A stretch of DNA of 11,486 nucleotides from an uncultured Halioglobus sp. (lineage in GTDB: Bacteria; Pseudomonadota; Gammaproteobacteria; Pseudomonadales; Halieaceae), in the NCBI GenBank assembly GCA_905480565.1, contig CAJQQW010000160.1, positions 1 through 11,486 of the forward strand, read 5' to 3'. Position 1 is the first letter of the stretch. Each line of letters begins with the position of its first letter. Below, piece after piece: positions 1 to 7,476 of the stretch. The notes beneath the pieces were generated by a model. The model did not search any database. It saw only the letters and a list, made by a program, of their open reading frames with translations, and had not been told where the DNA came from. A program made the translations under genes and the position numbers.

Positions 1-160
1 CTTTGGGGTTTTCAAATAGCAATGCGGGCCCGCCGCCACGTAACGTGCGGTCGGCGATCTCGGTCATTTCCAGGTGGGGGTCGACCTCGGCACTGATCCG
101 CACCAGTTCGCCACGCTGTTCCAGCGCATTGATGAAATCTCTCAGATCGGTGTACTTCAC
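1..160 (-). CDS. ubiD: UbiD, 3-octaprenyl-4-hydroxybenzoate carboxy-lyase (N-terminal 53 codons only)
   Basis: The minus-strand frame starting at GTG 160-158 reads [20 protein letters not shown], followed by a segment ending in [20 protein letters not shown] and LLFENPK at the window edge. This is the conserved start of UbiD, which decarboxylates the polyprenyl-4-hydroxybenzoate intermediate of ubiquinone synthesis using the prenylated flavin made by UbiX. The E. coli protein begins at the same MKY position, so the GTG is the likely start even though the frame stays open upstream. An AGGA lies about 11 bases before it. The catalytic domain lies beyond the window. The gene is downstream of rho on the same strand, with a 223-base gap that carries its own promoter. 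No damage is seen in the visible part. Identification is by recalled family sequence. Confidence 0.93.
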   Translation of the reverse strand, partial: MKYTDLRDFINALEQRGELVRISAEVDPHLEMTEIADRTLRGGGPALLFENPK

Positions 161-193
161 TGGGTGCCAGTCCTGTCTGCGTTTGCCTGAGAC

Positions 194-221
194 AGTATAC
201 CTTGTGTGATTGTGTCGTAAA
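194..221 (-). promoter_or_regulatory. Predicted sigma70 promoter of ubiD
   Basis: On the minus strand, TTTACG (216-221) and TATACT (194-199) are separated by 16 bases. The -10 matches 5 of 6 consensus bases and the -35 matches 4 of 6. Transcription would begin near 187, giving a leader of about 27 bases before the ubiD GTG. This suggests ubiD is not solely dependent on read-through from rho. Confidence 0.6.
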
Positions 222-223
222 CG

Positions 224-233
224 CGGTTAACCG
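224..233. repeat. 10-bp perfect palindrome CGGTTAACCG upstream of the ubiD promoter
   Basis: CGGTTAACCG is a perfect palindrome that ends 2 bases upstream of the predicted ubiD -35 hexamer. Its place suits an activator or repressor site, but no regulator is identified and a 10-bp palindrome could arise by chance. Confidence 0.35.
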
Positions 234-383
234 GCTGGCGACACCTACTCTGTCGCTCAGATGTGTGCGCCAGGTAGTGGCAGCAATAGCGGTTTTGCGT
301 TCGATCAGGCAGTGAGAAGTATCGAGTTCGGCATTCACAGCCGTGCGGTGTGTCTCGCCGGCAAAGAATGCTCGTGGAACGGT

Positions 384-1652
384 TTACTTCCGCTTCATCG
401 ACTTGAAAAATTCCTCGTTGGTTTTAGTTTCTTTCAGCTTGTCAGAGAGGAATTCGATAGCGGGCAGGTCTTCCATGCCGTGCAGCAGTTTGCGCAAAAT
501 CCACATGCGCTGCAGTTCGTCGTCAGCGGTGAGCAGTTCCTCGCGGCGAGTGCCGGAACGACGGATGTTTATCGCCGGGTAGACTCGTTTCTCTGCGATC
601 TTGCGATCCAGATGCAGTTCGAGGTTGCCGGTACCCTTGAACTCCTCGTAGATTACCTCGTCCATCTTGGATCCGGTATCAATGAGGGCCGTGGCTATGA
701 TGGAGAGGCTACCCCCTTCTTCGATATTTCTTGCTGCACCGAAGAAACGCTTTGGACGTTCCAGGGCGTGGGCGTCGACACCGCCGGTCAGCACCTTGCC
801 GGAGCTGGGAATGACGGTATTGTAGGCACGCGCTAAACGGGTGATAGAGTCCAGCAGAATGACCACATCTTTTTTGTGCTCCACCAGGCGCTTTGCTTTC
901 TCGATTACCATGTCTGCCACTTGGACATGACGCGAGGGGGGTTCATCAAAGGTGGAGGCGACAACCTCAGCCCCTCGAATACCGACGGAGCGCTGCATTT
1001 CCGTCACCTCTTCTGGCCGTTCATCGATCAGCAGAACAATAATGTAACACTCGGGATTATTAGTGATGATGGCCTGGGCAATATTTTGCATCATGATGGT
1101 CTTGCCTGCCTTTGGTGGGGCTACGAGCAGACCGCGCTGGCCTTTGCCGATCGGTGAAACCAGGTCGATAATGCGTCCGGTGAGGTCCTCAGTGCTGCCA
1201 TTGCCCTGTTCCAGGGTCAGGCGCTGATCCGGGAAGAGAGGCGTAAGGTTCTCAAAAAGGATCTTGTGCTTGGAGTTTTCGGGTTTGTCCAGGTTGACCT
1301 CGTCAACCTTGAGTAGTGCGAAGTAACGCTCGCTGTCCTTGGGAGGGCGGATCTTGCCAGAAATGGTATCCCCTGTGCGCAGGTTGAAACGGCGTATCTG
1401 GCTCGGAGAAACGTAAATATCATCTGGGCCGGCCAGGTAGGAACTGTCGGCAGAGCGCAAAAATCCGAAGCCGTCCTGCAGGATTTCCAGCACGCCGTCG
1501 CCGTAAATATCCTCGCCACTCTTCGCGTGTCGTTTAAGCACCGCGAAGATAATGTCCTGTTTCCGGGAGCGGGCCATGTTGTCCAGGCCCATTTCCTTGG
1601 CGATATCGATAAGGTCGTGTGTCGGTTTTGCTTTGAGGTCAGTTAGATTCAT
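384..1652 (-). CDS. rho: Transcription termination factor Rho
   Basis: This 422-residue protein is full length (E. coli Rho has 419). Rho is a hexameric RNA-dependent ATPase that loads on C-rich transcripts and releases RNA polymerase. Visible parts, in order: the N-terminal helical region (about 1-45), starting [10 protein letters not shown]; the cold-shock-like RNA-binding domain (about 50-118) with GFGFLRS and [19 protein letters not shown]; the Walker A loop APPKAGKT at 178-185; Walker B VVILLD at 263-268; the Q-loop region [10 protein letters not shown] near 282-291; and the conserved [15 protein letters not shown] segment. All key motifs are intact. The start is the ATG at 1652; no strong Shine-Dalgarno is visible just before it. 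trxA lies 232 bases upstream on the same strand, the usual trxA-rho order. The C-rich leader fits autogenous control, as known for E. coli rho. Confidence 0.98.
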   Translation of the reverse strand: MNLTDLKAKPTHDLIDIAKEMGLDNMARSRKQDIIFAVLKRHAKSGEDIYGDGVLEILQDGFGFLRSADSSYLAGPDDIYVSPSQIRRFNLRTGDTISGKIRPPKDSERYFALLKVDEVNLDKPENSKHKILFENLTPLFPDQRLTLEQGNGSTEDLTGRIIDLVSPIGKGQRGLLVAPPKAGKTIMMQNIAQAIITNNPECYIIVLLIDERPEEVTEMQRSVGIRGAEVVASTFDEPPSRHVQVADMVIEKAKRLVEHKKDVVILLDSITRLARAYNTVIPSSGKVLTGGVDAHALERPKRFFGAARNIEEGGSLSIIATALIDTGSKMDEVIYEEFKGTGNLELHLDRKIAEKRVYPAINIRRSGTRREELLTADDELQRMWILRKLLHGMEDLPAIEFLSDKLKETKTNEEFFKSMKRK

Positions 1653-1719
1653 ATCAGGAATAAAAGACTATGCGTAAGTAGGGGAGAGGTGTAATCGAAT
1701 GCCGGTCGGCGCGGCCGAC
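1653..1719 (-). promoter_or_regulatory. rho leader: small hairpin plus C-rich, G-poor tract (candidate Rho autoregulation site)
   Basis: Reading toward rho, a perfect 6-bp stem GTCGGC/GCCGAC with a CGC loop (1705-1719) is followed by a 50-base segment (1653-1702) that I count as 16 C and 5 G. C-rich, G-poor, unstructured RNA is the kind of site Rho binds, and E. coli rho is known to be controlled by Rho-dependent attenuation in its leader. The function here is inferred from composition only. Confidence 0.35.
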
Positions 1720-1784
1720 AAGTAGCTAGTGTTAATGAGTTTCAGGTTTGTTCTTATGGCACAGGAATGTGCAACGACTCGAAA

Positions 1785-1813
1785 GGTAGCACGGCCCGAG
1801 GGGGGCGTCTACC
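1785..1813. terminator. Terminator-like hairpin between trxA and rho
   Basis: GGTAG-c-ACG-g-CCC pairs with GGG-CGT-CTACC across a 5-base loop, with two single-base bulges. On the plus strand it is followed by GCTTTTT, the layout of an intrinsic terminator. On the minus strand, which carries trxA and rho, it is preceded by AAAAA and followed by only TTT. It may therefore stop transcription both ways, ending the trxA message weakly and antisense RNA more strongly. Confidence 0.4.
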
Positions 1814-1846
1814 GCTTTTTACGGTTAAATATTCAGAGAGGCGCGC

Positions 1847-1861
1847 GGGGCGGAACGCCCC
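1847..1861. terminator. Perfect GC-rich hairpin 24 bases after the trxA stop codon
   Basis: GGGGCG and CGCCCC form a perfect 6-bp stem around a 3-base loop (TTC on the trxA strand), just downstream of the trxA stop codon. No T-run follows on either strand, so it is better read as a 3'-end-stabilising or pausing structure, or part of a Rho-dependent end, than as a full intrinsic terminator. Confidence 0.35.
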
Positions 1862-1884
1862 ACAGCCTGAGTGGATCAAGGGTT

Positions 1885-2211
1885 TCAGATCACTTCCTTA
1901 ATAAAATCTGTCAGCTGGGTCTTGGACAGGGCACCGACTTTAGTGGCTTCTGCGTTGCCGCCCTTGAAAACAATCAGAGTTGGGATGCCGCGAATGCCAA
2001 ACTTTCCGGGGATATCAGGGTTGGCGTCAATGTCCACTTTGCAGATCTTCAGCTTGTCTCCGTAGTCTGCGGCGATTTCATCGAGTATCGGAGCGATCAT
2101 TTTGCATGGGCCGCACCACTCAGCCCAGAAATCTACCAATACGGGGAGGTCTGAATTCAAAACCTCTGCGTCGAATGTGGCTTCGGTAACGTGTACGATC
2201 TGGTCGCTCAT
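1885..2211 (-). CDS. trxA: Thioredoxin 1
   Basis: The 108-residue product is a cytoplasmic thioredoxin, the general protein disulfide reductase kept reduced by thioredoxin reductase. The active site WCGPC is at residues 32-36 within the standard [16 protein letters not shown] context, and the cis-proline loop [14 protein letters not shown] follows in the usual place. The frame is open upstream to 2238, but I chose the ATG at 2211 ([10 protein letters not shown]). It gives the normal family length and has AGGAG 10 bases before it, whereas the longer start would add nine unrelated residues. It precedes rho on the same strand and is divergent from the oxidoreductase fusion at 2448. Nothing is unusual in the protein. 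Confidence 0.97.
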   Translation of the reverse strand: MSDQIVHVTEATFDAEVLNSDLPVLVDFWAEWCGPCKMIAPILDEIAADYGDKLKICKVDIDANPDIPGKFGIRGIPTLIVFKGGNAEATKVGALSKTQLTDFIKEVI

Positions 2212-2271
2212 GCGGTCTGTACTCCTGATACGCAGCACGATTGAAGGCTGCAGATGGCTAAAAGGGTGCCA

Positions 2272-2299
2272 ATAGTACCACTGGAGGAGGGGCGTACAA
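2272..2299 (-). promoter_or_regulatory. Possible sigma70 promoter of trxA
   Basis: On the minus strand TTGTAC (2294-2299) and TACTAT (2272-2277) are 16 bases apart, matching 3 of 6 and 4 of 6 consensus bases. Transcription would start about 55 bases before the trxA ATG. It is the best candidate I see, but it is a weak match. Confidence 0.35.
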
Positions 2300-2395
2300 C
2301 TGGGTGCATAGAGTTTTTTCGCATGCTGATATTTCGGTTAGCTATTACCGCGGCTCTGGACGCCGAGTGCGGCATGGTACGCAGCTCGCATTCGG

Positions 2396-2401
2396 TATAG
2401 T
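2396..2401 (+). promoter_or_regulatory. Possible -10 element for the VTT-oxidoreductase gene
   Basis: TATAGT matches 5 of 6 of the -10 consensus and lies 46 bases before the preferred GTG start at 2448. No acceptable -35 is visible at 16-18 bases upstream and there is no TGn extension. If it is real, translation must begin downstream of the first ATG of the open frame (2304). Confidence 0.25.
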
Positions 2402-2447
2402 CTTTCCCCAGGTGATAAATCAACCCTTGAGAACTTGGAAGAGCACA

Positions 2448-4583
2448 GTGCGCCTTAGACAAATTCTGGTATTAATCGCGGTCACACTCGCGGTGGCAGC
2501 GTGGTTTATTTTTGATCTGGGCGCCTACCTCGAATTTGAGGTCCTCAAGACCCACATTGGCGAATTACGCCAATGGTATGCGGAAAACCCTCGCTTGGCG
2601 GGATTAATCTATTTTTCCGCATACATCGTGATGACGGCAGTTTCCCTGCCTGGCGCGGCTGTCCTGACACTGGCGGGTGGCGCTTTATTCGGTTTTTGGA
2701 CGGCCCTGTTGCTGGTTTCTTTTGCCAGCAGCATGGGTGCCACGCTTGCGTTTCTGGTGTCGCGAATCCTCTTGCGTGACTGGGTGCAGCAACGGTTTGG
2801 CCGCCACTTGCACACCGTCAACGGGGGATTCTCCAAGGATGGTGCATTTTATCTGTTCTCTCTCAGGCTGGTCCCTCTGTTCCCGTTCTTCCTCATTAAT
2901 CTGGTGATGGGCTTGCTACCCATCCGCCCTCGCACGTTCTACTGGGTTTCTCAATTGGGTATGCTGCCCGGCACAGCGGTTTTCGTAAACGCGGGTACCC
3001 AGCTCGGCCAGCTGGACTCAGCCTCGGGTATTCTTTCCGCCCCATTGTTGGGCTCTTTCCTGTTGCTGGCGATTTTCCCACTCATCGCCCGGCAGTTGCT
3101 CGCTTACGTGCAGCGCAAGAGAGTACTGTCGCGTTTCACGCGGCCCGCCCACTTTGACAATAACCTGATCGTCATCGGTGCGGGCTCAGCCGGACTGGTG
3201 GCGTCACTTATCGCGGCGACGGTAAAGGCGAAGGTGACCCTTATTGAGCGCCACCGCATGGGCGGTGACTGTCTCAATACAGGCTGTGTGCCCTCAAAAG
3301 CACTTTTGCGCTCTGCGCAGGTCGCACAAATGGCGAGGCGCGCCGAGGAATTCGGTCTGGCGCCCATGGTCGTGAAAGCGAACTTCCCCAATGTCATGGA
3401 GCGAGTTCAGGCGGTGGTCAAGACGATCGAACCCCATGATTCCGTAGAGCGCTACACCTCTCTCGGGGTGGATTGTGTGCAGGGTGAGGCCAGGATTGTC
3501 TCCCCTTGGGAAGTCGAGGTAAACGGCAAGAGGCTGTCTGCCCGTAATATCATTATCGCCAGCGGAGCCAGGCCTCGGGTGCCAGATATCCCCGGCCTTG
3601 TGGAGCTGGACTACCTGACGTCTGATACCGTTTGGGAGCTTGCTGAGTTGCCGCCTCGATTGCTGGTGCTGGGTGCGGGACCTATTGGGTGTGAACTGGC
3701 CCAGGCCTTTTCCCGGTTGGGCAGTGAGGTAACTCTGGCGACTCACGCCGAGCGTGTTTTGCCACGGGAGGATGAGGAGGTGAGCGAGCTGCTGCGCGCG
3801 ACTTTCAGGCGGCAGAAAATCAGTGTTTGCACCAGTTATGAACCTCTGGCTTTCAATCTGACCGAGGATGGACAGCAGGGTGTTTTCAAGACACCGCGGG
3901 GGCAGAAACGGGTAAACTTCGACCGCATATTGCTGGCAGTGGGTCGCAGCCCCAATGTGGAAGGGTTGGGCCTGGAGCCACTGGGCATTTCGCTGGCGCC
4001 GCAGGGCACCGTAGACGTGGACGACTACCTGTGCACGGCGGTGCCGACGGTATCCGCCTGTGGCGATGTCGCTGGGCCCTATTTGTTCACCCATATGGCC
4101 AGCCATCAGGCCTGGTACAGCGCGGTAAATGCGCTGTTTGGTCGCTTCCGCCGCTTCAAAGTGGATTATTCCATTGTGCCCTGGGCCACCTTTACTGATC
4201 CGGAGGTAGCGCGTGTGGGGCTGAATGAACGGGAGGCAGGCGAGCGGGAGATCGCCTATGAAGTCACCCGGTATGATCTGGCTGATCTTGATCGTGCCAT
4301 TGCAGATGGTGAGGCAGAGGGATTTATTAAAGTCCTCACTGAGCCCGGTAGGGACCGCATTCTGGGCGTGACGATAGTCGGCTATCATGCCGCCGAGCTG
4401 ATCAACGAATTCGTTCTGGCCATGAAGCACGGGCTGGGGTTGGGTAAAATATTGGGTACTATCCATATTTACCCGACGCTGTCAGAGGGCAATAAATTTG
4501 TCGCCGGGGAGTGGCGCAAGGCCCGCAAGCCCGAGGGTGTGTTGCGCTGGGTGGAGCGTTACCATCGTTGGGTGCGCGGATAA
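2448..4583 (+). CDS. TVP38/VTT membrane domain fused to a pyridine nucleotide-disulfide oxidoreductase
   Basis: The 711-residue protein joins two domains. Residues 3-222 form a multi-helix membrane part of the TVP38/DedA (VTT, formerly SNARE-associated) type, with GAAVLTLAGGALFGFW near 69-84 and the FSLRLVPLFPFFLINLVMG segment near 137-155. From about 238 comes a flavoenzyme of the lipoamide dehydrogenase/glutathione reductase fold: FAD loop GAGSAG (244-249), redox-active pair C275 and C280 in GGDCLNTGCVPSK, NAD(P) loop GAGPIG (409-414), second FAD motif CGDVAG, and a dimerisation domain ending in HIYPTLSEG with the catalytic-base His at 673. There is no heavy-metal-binding N terminus and no C-terminal cysteine pair, so it is not MerA. 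The substrate is unknown. I chose GTG 2448 (GGAAGAG just before it); TTG 2427 (AGGTGA upstream) is an alternative. The ATG at 2304 would add 48 residues unlike this family. A quinone-, thiol- or metal-linked role at the inner membrane is inference. Confidence 0.85.
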   Translation: MRLRQILVLIAVTLAVAAWFIFDLGAYLEFEVLKTHIGELRQWYAENPRLAGLIYFSAYIVMTAVSLPGAAVLTLAGGALFGFWTALLLVSFASSMGATLAFLVSRILLRDWVQQRFGRHLHTVNGGFSKDGAFYLFSLRLVPLFPFFLINLVMGLLPIRPRTFYWVSQLGMLPGTAVFVNAGTQLGQLDSASGILSAPLLGSFLLLAIFPLIARQLLAYVQRKRVLSRFTRPAHFDNNLIVIGAGSAGLVASLIAATVKAKVTLIERHRMGGDCLNTGCVPSKALLRSAQVAQMARRAEEFGLAPMVVKANFPNVMERVQAVVKTIEPHDSVERYTSLGVDCVQGEARIVSPWEVEVNGKRLSARNIIIASGARPRVPDIPGLVELDYLTSDTVWELAELPPRLLVLGAGPIGCELAQAFSRLGSEVTLATHAERVLPREDEEVSELLRATFRRQKISVCTSYEPLAFNLTEDGQQGVFKTPRGQKRVNFDRILLAVGRSPNVEGLGLEPLGISLAPQGTVDVDDYLCTAVPTVSACGDVAGPYLFTHMASHQAWYSAVNALFGRFRRFKVDYSIVPWATFTDPEVARVGLNEREAGEREIAYEVTRYDLADLDRAIADGEAEGFIKVLTEPGRDRILGVTIVGYHAAELINEFVLAMKHGLGLGKILGTIHIYPTLSEGNKFVAGEWRKARKPEGVLRWVERYHRWVRG

Positions 4584-4587
4584 GCCC

Positions 4588-4848
4588 GTGAGCGACATCT
4601 GGTCTGTTTATATTCTGCAGTGTGCCGACAGTACGCTCTATACCGGGATTGCCAGGGATTTGCAGCGGCGGTTGAAGCAACATAATGGCGAAGCGGCAGG
4701 CGGGCCCCGTTATACCAGTGGCCGCAGGCCTGTCAGACTGCTGTGGTCTGATCTGGCCCCTGACCGGGGTACTGCGCTGCGCCGAGAGGCGGTGATCAAA
4801 AAACTGAGTCGAGACGAGAAACTCCGCCTCGCAGGCGGGCATGATTGA
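4588..4848 (+). CDS. GIY-YIG domain protein of the YhbQ/UPF0213 type
   Basis: This small protein of 86 residues is a single GIY-YIG nuclease-fold domain. The motif appears as VYILQC...LYTGI near the N terminus, followed by the conserved RDLQRRLKQHN helix, whose Arg is typical of the active site, and an RREAVIKKL segment with the expected Glu. Stand-alone proteins of this type (E. coli YhbQ is about 100 residues) have been linked to DNA cleavage and repair, but the role is not firm. The start is GTG 4588 (VSDIWSVYIL), 4 bases after the stop of the upstream gene, so the two are probably co-transcribed and translationally coupled. The frame is open further upstream, but that would overlap the previous gene. 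It converges with yheS across a 34-base gap. Confidence 0.85.
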   Translation: MSDIWSVYILQCADSTLYTGIARDLQRRLKQHNGEAAGGPRYTSGRRPVRLLWSDLAPDRGTALRREAVIKKLSRDEKLRLAGGHD

Positions 4849-4882
4849 CCCTGCCTCGGCCTGCGTGACAACACGGTGTCAG

Positions 4883-6766
4883 TTAGTCAGATAGTTCATC
4901 CAGCTGTTGCTGCTGTTGCAGCCATAGATCTTCCAGTTCTGTGCTACGTGCTTTTAGTCTGCCTTCCCGCCTTATAAGGTCCGCCAGTGCATCTTTTTCT
5001 GCGCTGGAGTAAAGGGCTTCGTCGCCCAGTTGCTCCTGCAGTTCGCGCAGGCTGACATCCACTTTTTCCATTTCCCTCTCGGTGCTGGCGAGCTGTTGAC
5101 GGAGAGGGCGTAGCTTATCTCTCAGGCTGGCGGCCTGTTGACGCTTCTCGCGGCGCGAAGAGTCGCTGGCAGCGGGCTGTTGCCTGTCGGGAGATCGGTA
5201 GCTGGTCAGTATCCAGCGCTCATAACCCTCCAGGTCTTCTGCGTATTCCTCGATGCCTCCGTTGTGAACCAGCAGCAGTTCCTCCGCGGTATTGCGCAGC
5301 AGGTGGCGGTCATGAGTAACCAGAATAAGCGCGCCTTCGTAAGCATGCAAAGCGATCTCCATGGCGTGGCGCATTTCGAGGTCCAGGTGGTTAGTGGGTT
5401 CATCCAACACCAACAGGTTGGGCTTTTGCCACACCACCAGTGCTAATGCCAGCCGTGCCTTTTCGCCGCCGGAAAAAGGACCAATCGCGGTGGTGGCTGC
5501 ATCGCCGCGAAAGTTAAAACTGCCAAGAAAGTCGAGAATATCCTGATCTCGGGCCTCAGGACTCAGTCGCTGGAGGTGCAGAAATGCGCTCGCATCAAGA
5601 TCCAGCGCTTCCAGTTGCTGCTGGTCGAAGTAGCCGATGGTCAGGTACTGTCCGCAAGCCAGTTCCCCGTGTAGCAGCGGCAACTCGCCAATAAGGGTTT
5701 TCAGCAGAGTGGATTTTCCAGCGCCGTTACGCCCGAGCAGGCCATAGCGGCTGCCTGGCCGCAGACACAGGTCAACGCCTGACAGAATAGCCTTGTCGCC
5801 ATAGCCCAGTGATGCCTTTTCCAGTGTCAACAAGGGGTCACTGCTTTTTTCCGGTGGGGGGAACGTGAAATCGAAGGGTGAGTCCACGTGCGCAGGCTCC
5901 AGCTTCTGCATGCGCTGCAACTCTTTCAGCCTGCTTTGGGCTTGTTTGGCCTTGGTTGCCTTGTAGCGAAAGCGGCTTACAAATTCGTCGATATGCGCAA
6001 TGCGCCGTTGCTGTTTTTCGAAGCTGGCTTGCTGATTTGCCATGCGCTCTGCACGCATGCGTTCGAAATCAGAGTAGTTGCCTTTATAGGGGTGAAGCTG
6101 CTGCTGCTCGATATGCAGTATGCGTTCGCAGCTGGCGTCAATAAAATCCCTGTCATGAGAGATCATCAGCAGGGTACCGGGGTATTGCTGCAGCCACTGT
6201 TGTAACCAGATAGTTGCGTCAAGGTCGAGGTGGTTAGTGGGCTCGTCCAGCAACAGGATATCGGATGGCGTCATCAGCGCCCGTGCGAGATTGAGGCGGA
6301 TGCGCCATCCACCGGAGAACTCGCTGACCAATCGTTGTCCGGCATCCTCAGCGAACCCGAGTCCCTGCAACAGACGCAGGGCGCGGCGCTCTGCACTGTA
6401 TCCATCTATATCTTCCAGCTGGCTGTGCAGTTTTGCACCCTGTTCAAATTCGCCGCTAGCCTCAAGGTTTGCGATGCGGTCGCGCAATAATGCCAGTTGC
6501 TCATCACCACGCCATACGTATTCGGCGGCGGGAAGCGAGGTGGCATGTATTTCCTGCGCCATATGCGCAAGACGCTGCGTTTCCAGCCCCTCGATGTTTC
6601 CGGCATCCGCGCCCAGTTCACCCAGCAGCAGGAATAGCAGGCTCGACTTGCCGCAGCCATTGGCGCCGATCAGTGCGAGCTTTTGCCCGGGCTGAATAGT
6701 GACATTGGCGTTGCGCAGCAGTAACTTGTTGCCGCGGCGTAGTTCGATATCACGCAGTATGATCAT
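4883..6766 (-). CDS. yheS: ABC-F ATPase of the YheS type
   Basis: The 627-residue protein has two ABC ATPase domains and no membrane segments. This is the ABC-F layout: ribosome-associated ATPases that act at the tRNA exit site or peptidyl-transferase centre. The first domain has Walker A GANGCGKSS (34-42), signature SGGWRIRLNLARAL and Walker B ILLLDEPTNHLDLD. A linker with many Arg, Gln and Lys residues, including RYKATKAKQAQSR, follows. The second domain has GRNGAGKST, FSGGEKARLALAL and LLVLDEPTNHLDLE. A C-terminal coiled coil rich in Gln and Glu closes the protein. Length and C-terminal extension match E. coli YheS (637), implicated in ribosome stall relief. The start is ATG 6766 (MIILRDIELRRG), matching the family start; the open frame to 6889 would add 41 unrelated residues across the divergent promoter region. 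No strong Shine-Dalgarno is seen. Confidence 0.93.
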   Translation of the reverse strand: MIILRDIELRRGNKLLLRNANVTIQPGQKLALIGANGCGKSSLLFLLLGELGADAGNIEGLETQRLAHMAQEIHATSLPAAEYVWRGDEQLALLRDRIANLEASGEFEQGAKLHSQLEDIDGYSAERRALRLLQGLGFAEDAGQRLVSEFSGGWRIRLNLARALMTPSDILLLDEPTNHLDLDATIWLQQWLQQYPGTLLMISHDRDFIDASCERILHIEQQQLHPYKGNYSDFERMRAERMANQQASFEKQQRRIAHIDEFVSRFRYKATKAKQAQSRLKELQRMQKLEPAHVDSPFDFTFPPPEKSSDPLLTLEKASLGYGDKAILSGVDLCLRPGSRYGLLGRNGAGKSTLLKTLIGELPLLHGELACGQYLTIGYFDQQQLEALDLDASAFLHLQRLSPEARDQDILDFLGSFNFRGDAATTAIGPFSGGEKARLALALVVWQKPNLLVLDEPTNHLDLEMRHAMEIALHAYEGALILVTHDRHLLRNTAEELLLVHNGGIEEYAEDLEGYERWILTSYRSPDRQQPAASDSSRREKRQQAASLRDKLRPLRQQLASTEREMEKVDVSLRELQEQLGDEALYSSAEKDALADLIRREGRLKARSTELEDLWLQQQQQLDELSD

Positions 6767-6810
6767 GAGGCCCGGAATTCTACCTGTAAGGCGGTGCGTG
6801 AACCAGCGCG

Positions 6811-6841
6811 TGATAGTATACCCGGCGAGGTCTTTGGCAAA
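6811..6841. promoter_or_regulatory. Possible overlapping divergent promoters (yheS and TIGR02444-type gene)
   Basis: The 74-base gap contains TGATAGTAT on the plus strand (6811-6819), an extended -10 (TGn plus TAGTAT). Its mirror on the minus strand contains TATACT (6815-6820) with TTTGCC (6836-6841) at a short 15-base spacing. The two -10s share bases, so only one polymerase could bind at a time. The -35 matches are poor. Confidence 0.3.
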
Positions 6842-7329
6842 TGGATGAACAGGATAGCGTGGGCGAGAATGTCTTCTGGACCTATTCACTCGCAGTTTAT
6901 CGGCGAAAAGAGGTCGCGCAGTGCTGTCTTGCCTTGCAGGATGACGCGGGTGTGGATGTCAACCTGCTGCTCTATGCTGGCTGGCTGGCGGGTATGGGCC
7001 AGCGGCTCGATTCTTATCATCTTGAGCAGGTGGCATCTGCGGTGGCCGACTGGCGGGAACAGGTCGTCAAACCATTGCGGGACTTGCGTCGGCATCTGCG
7101 CAAAATAGCGGGGGCTGAGCTGATATGGGAGGCGCTCAAGGCCCAGGAGCTGAGCGCCGAGCAGCAGCAACAGAATACCATGTACGTCTGCTATCGGGCT
7201 CTCGTTGCATTGCCCGCGGGTGAGAATTGCCTGCGGGAAAACCTCAGTATGGTTTTCCGGTACAGTAATCCACGAGCGTCCGCGCTGCCAGATTCTCTGG
7301 AGGGCCTGGTTCTGGCTCTGGCCCGCTGA
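6841..7329 (+). CDS. TIGR02444 family protein of unknown function
   Basis: This 162-residue soluble protein begins MDEQDSVGENVFWTYSLAVY and contains CCLALQDDAGVDVNLLLYAGWLAG. That aromatic/LALQ...GVDVNLLL pattern is the signature I associate with the proteobacterial family TIGR02444. No enzyme motif, signal peptide or membrane segment is visible. The middle is rich in Arg and Gln and probably helical (WREQVVKPLRDLRRHLRK, then AEQQQQN). It lies divergent from yheS, a placement also seen in pseudomonads as I recall it, so a translation-linked role is conceivable but unproven. The ATG at 6841 has GAGG 10 bases upstream. Family assignment is from memory of the motif; a profile search would settle it. 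Confidence 0.8.
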   Translation: MDEQDSVGENVFWTYSLAVYRRKEVAQCCLALQDDAGVDVNLLLYAGWLAGMGQRLDSYHLEQVASAVADWREQVVKPLRDLRRHLRKIAGAELIWEALKAQELSAEQQQQNTMYVCYRALVALPAGENCLRENLSMVFRYSNPRASALPDSLEGLVLALAR

Positions 7330-7476
7330 TTGCAGGGGTGGCGCCCGTCGATTCCGGGTAGTAAGATGTGGCGTCAGCGCAATCGCTGTTCGCTGAGAAT
7401 ACGATGTAAGCCACTAATATTCCTTGTGACAGCTAGCTCTGACTATTCAAACCCCTGGATCAAAATGGAACTCACT

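Noticed and set aside
12..338. 108-codon minus-strand open frame
   Set aside because: It overlaps the recognisable UbiD start in another frame, crosses the ubiD promoter, and its product resembles no family.
261..836. 191-codon plus-strand open frame
   Set aside because: Most of it is antisense to the well-supported rho gene and shows no recognisable motif.
1653..1884. Leader peptide for rho, starting at a GTG and ending VPVP-like after 12 codons
   Set aside because: No ATG, no Shine-Dalgarno and no resemblance to known rhoL; a chance short frame is more likely.
3294..4466. 390-codon minus-strand open frame
   Set aside because: It lies wholly antisense to the oxidoreductase, shows no domain motifs, and its composition is that of a shadow of a GC-rich gene.
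2448..4583. Mercuric reductase (MerA) identity for the flavoenzyme part
   Set aside because: The CxxxxC site is shared by the whole family; the C-terminal cysteine pair and metal-binding N-terminal domain needed for MerA are absent and no mer genes are nearby.
4866..4881. TGACA/TGTCA inverted repeat between yhbQ-like gene and yheS as a bidirectional terminator
   Set aside because: Only a 5-bp, low-stability stem with no T-run on either strand.
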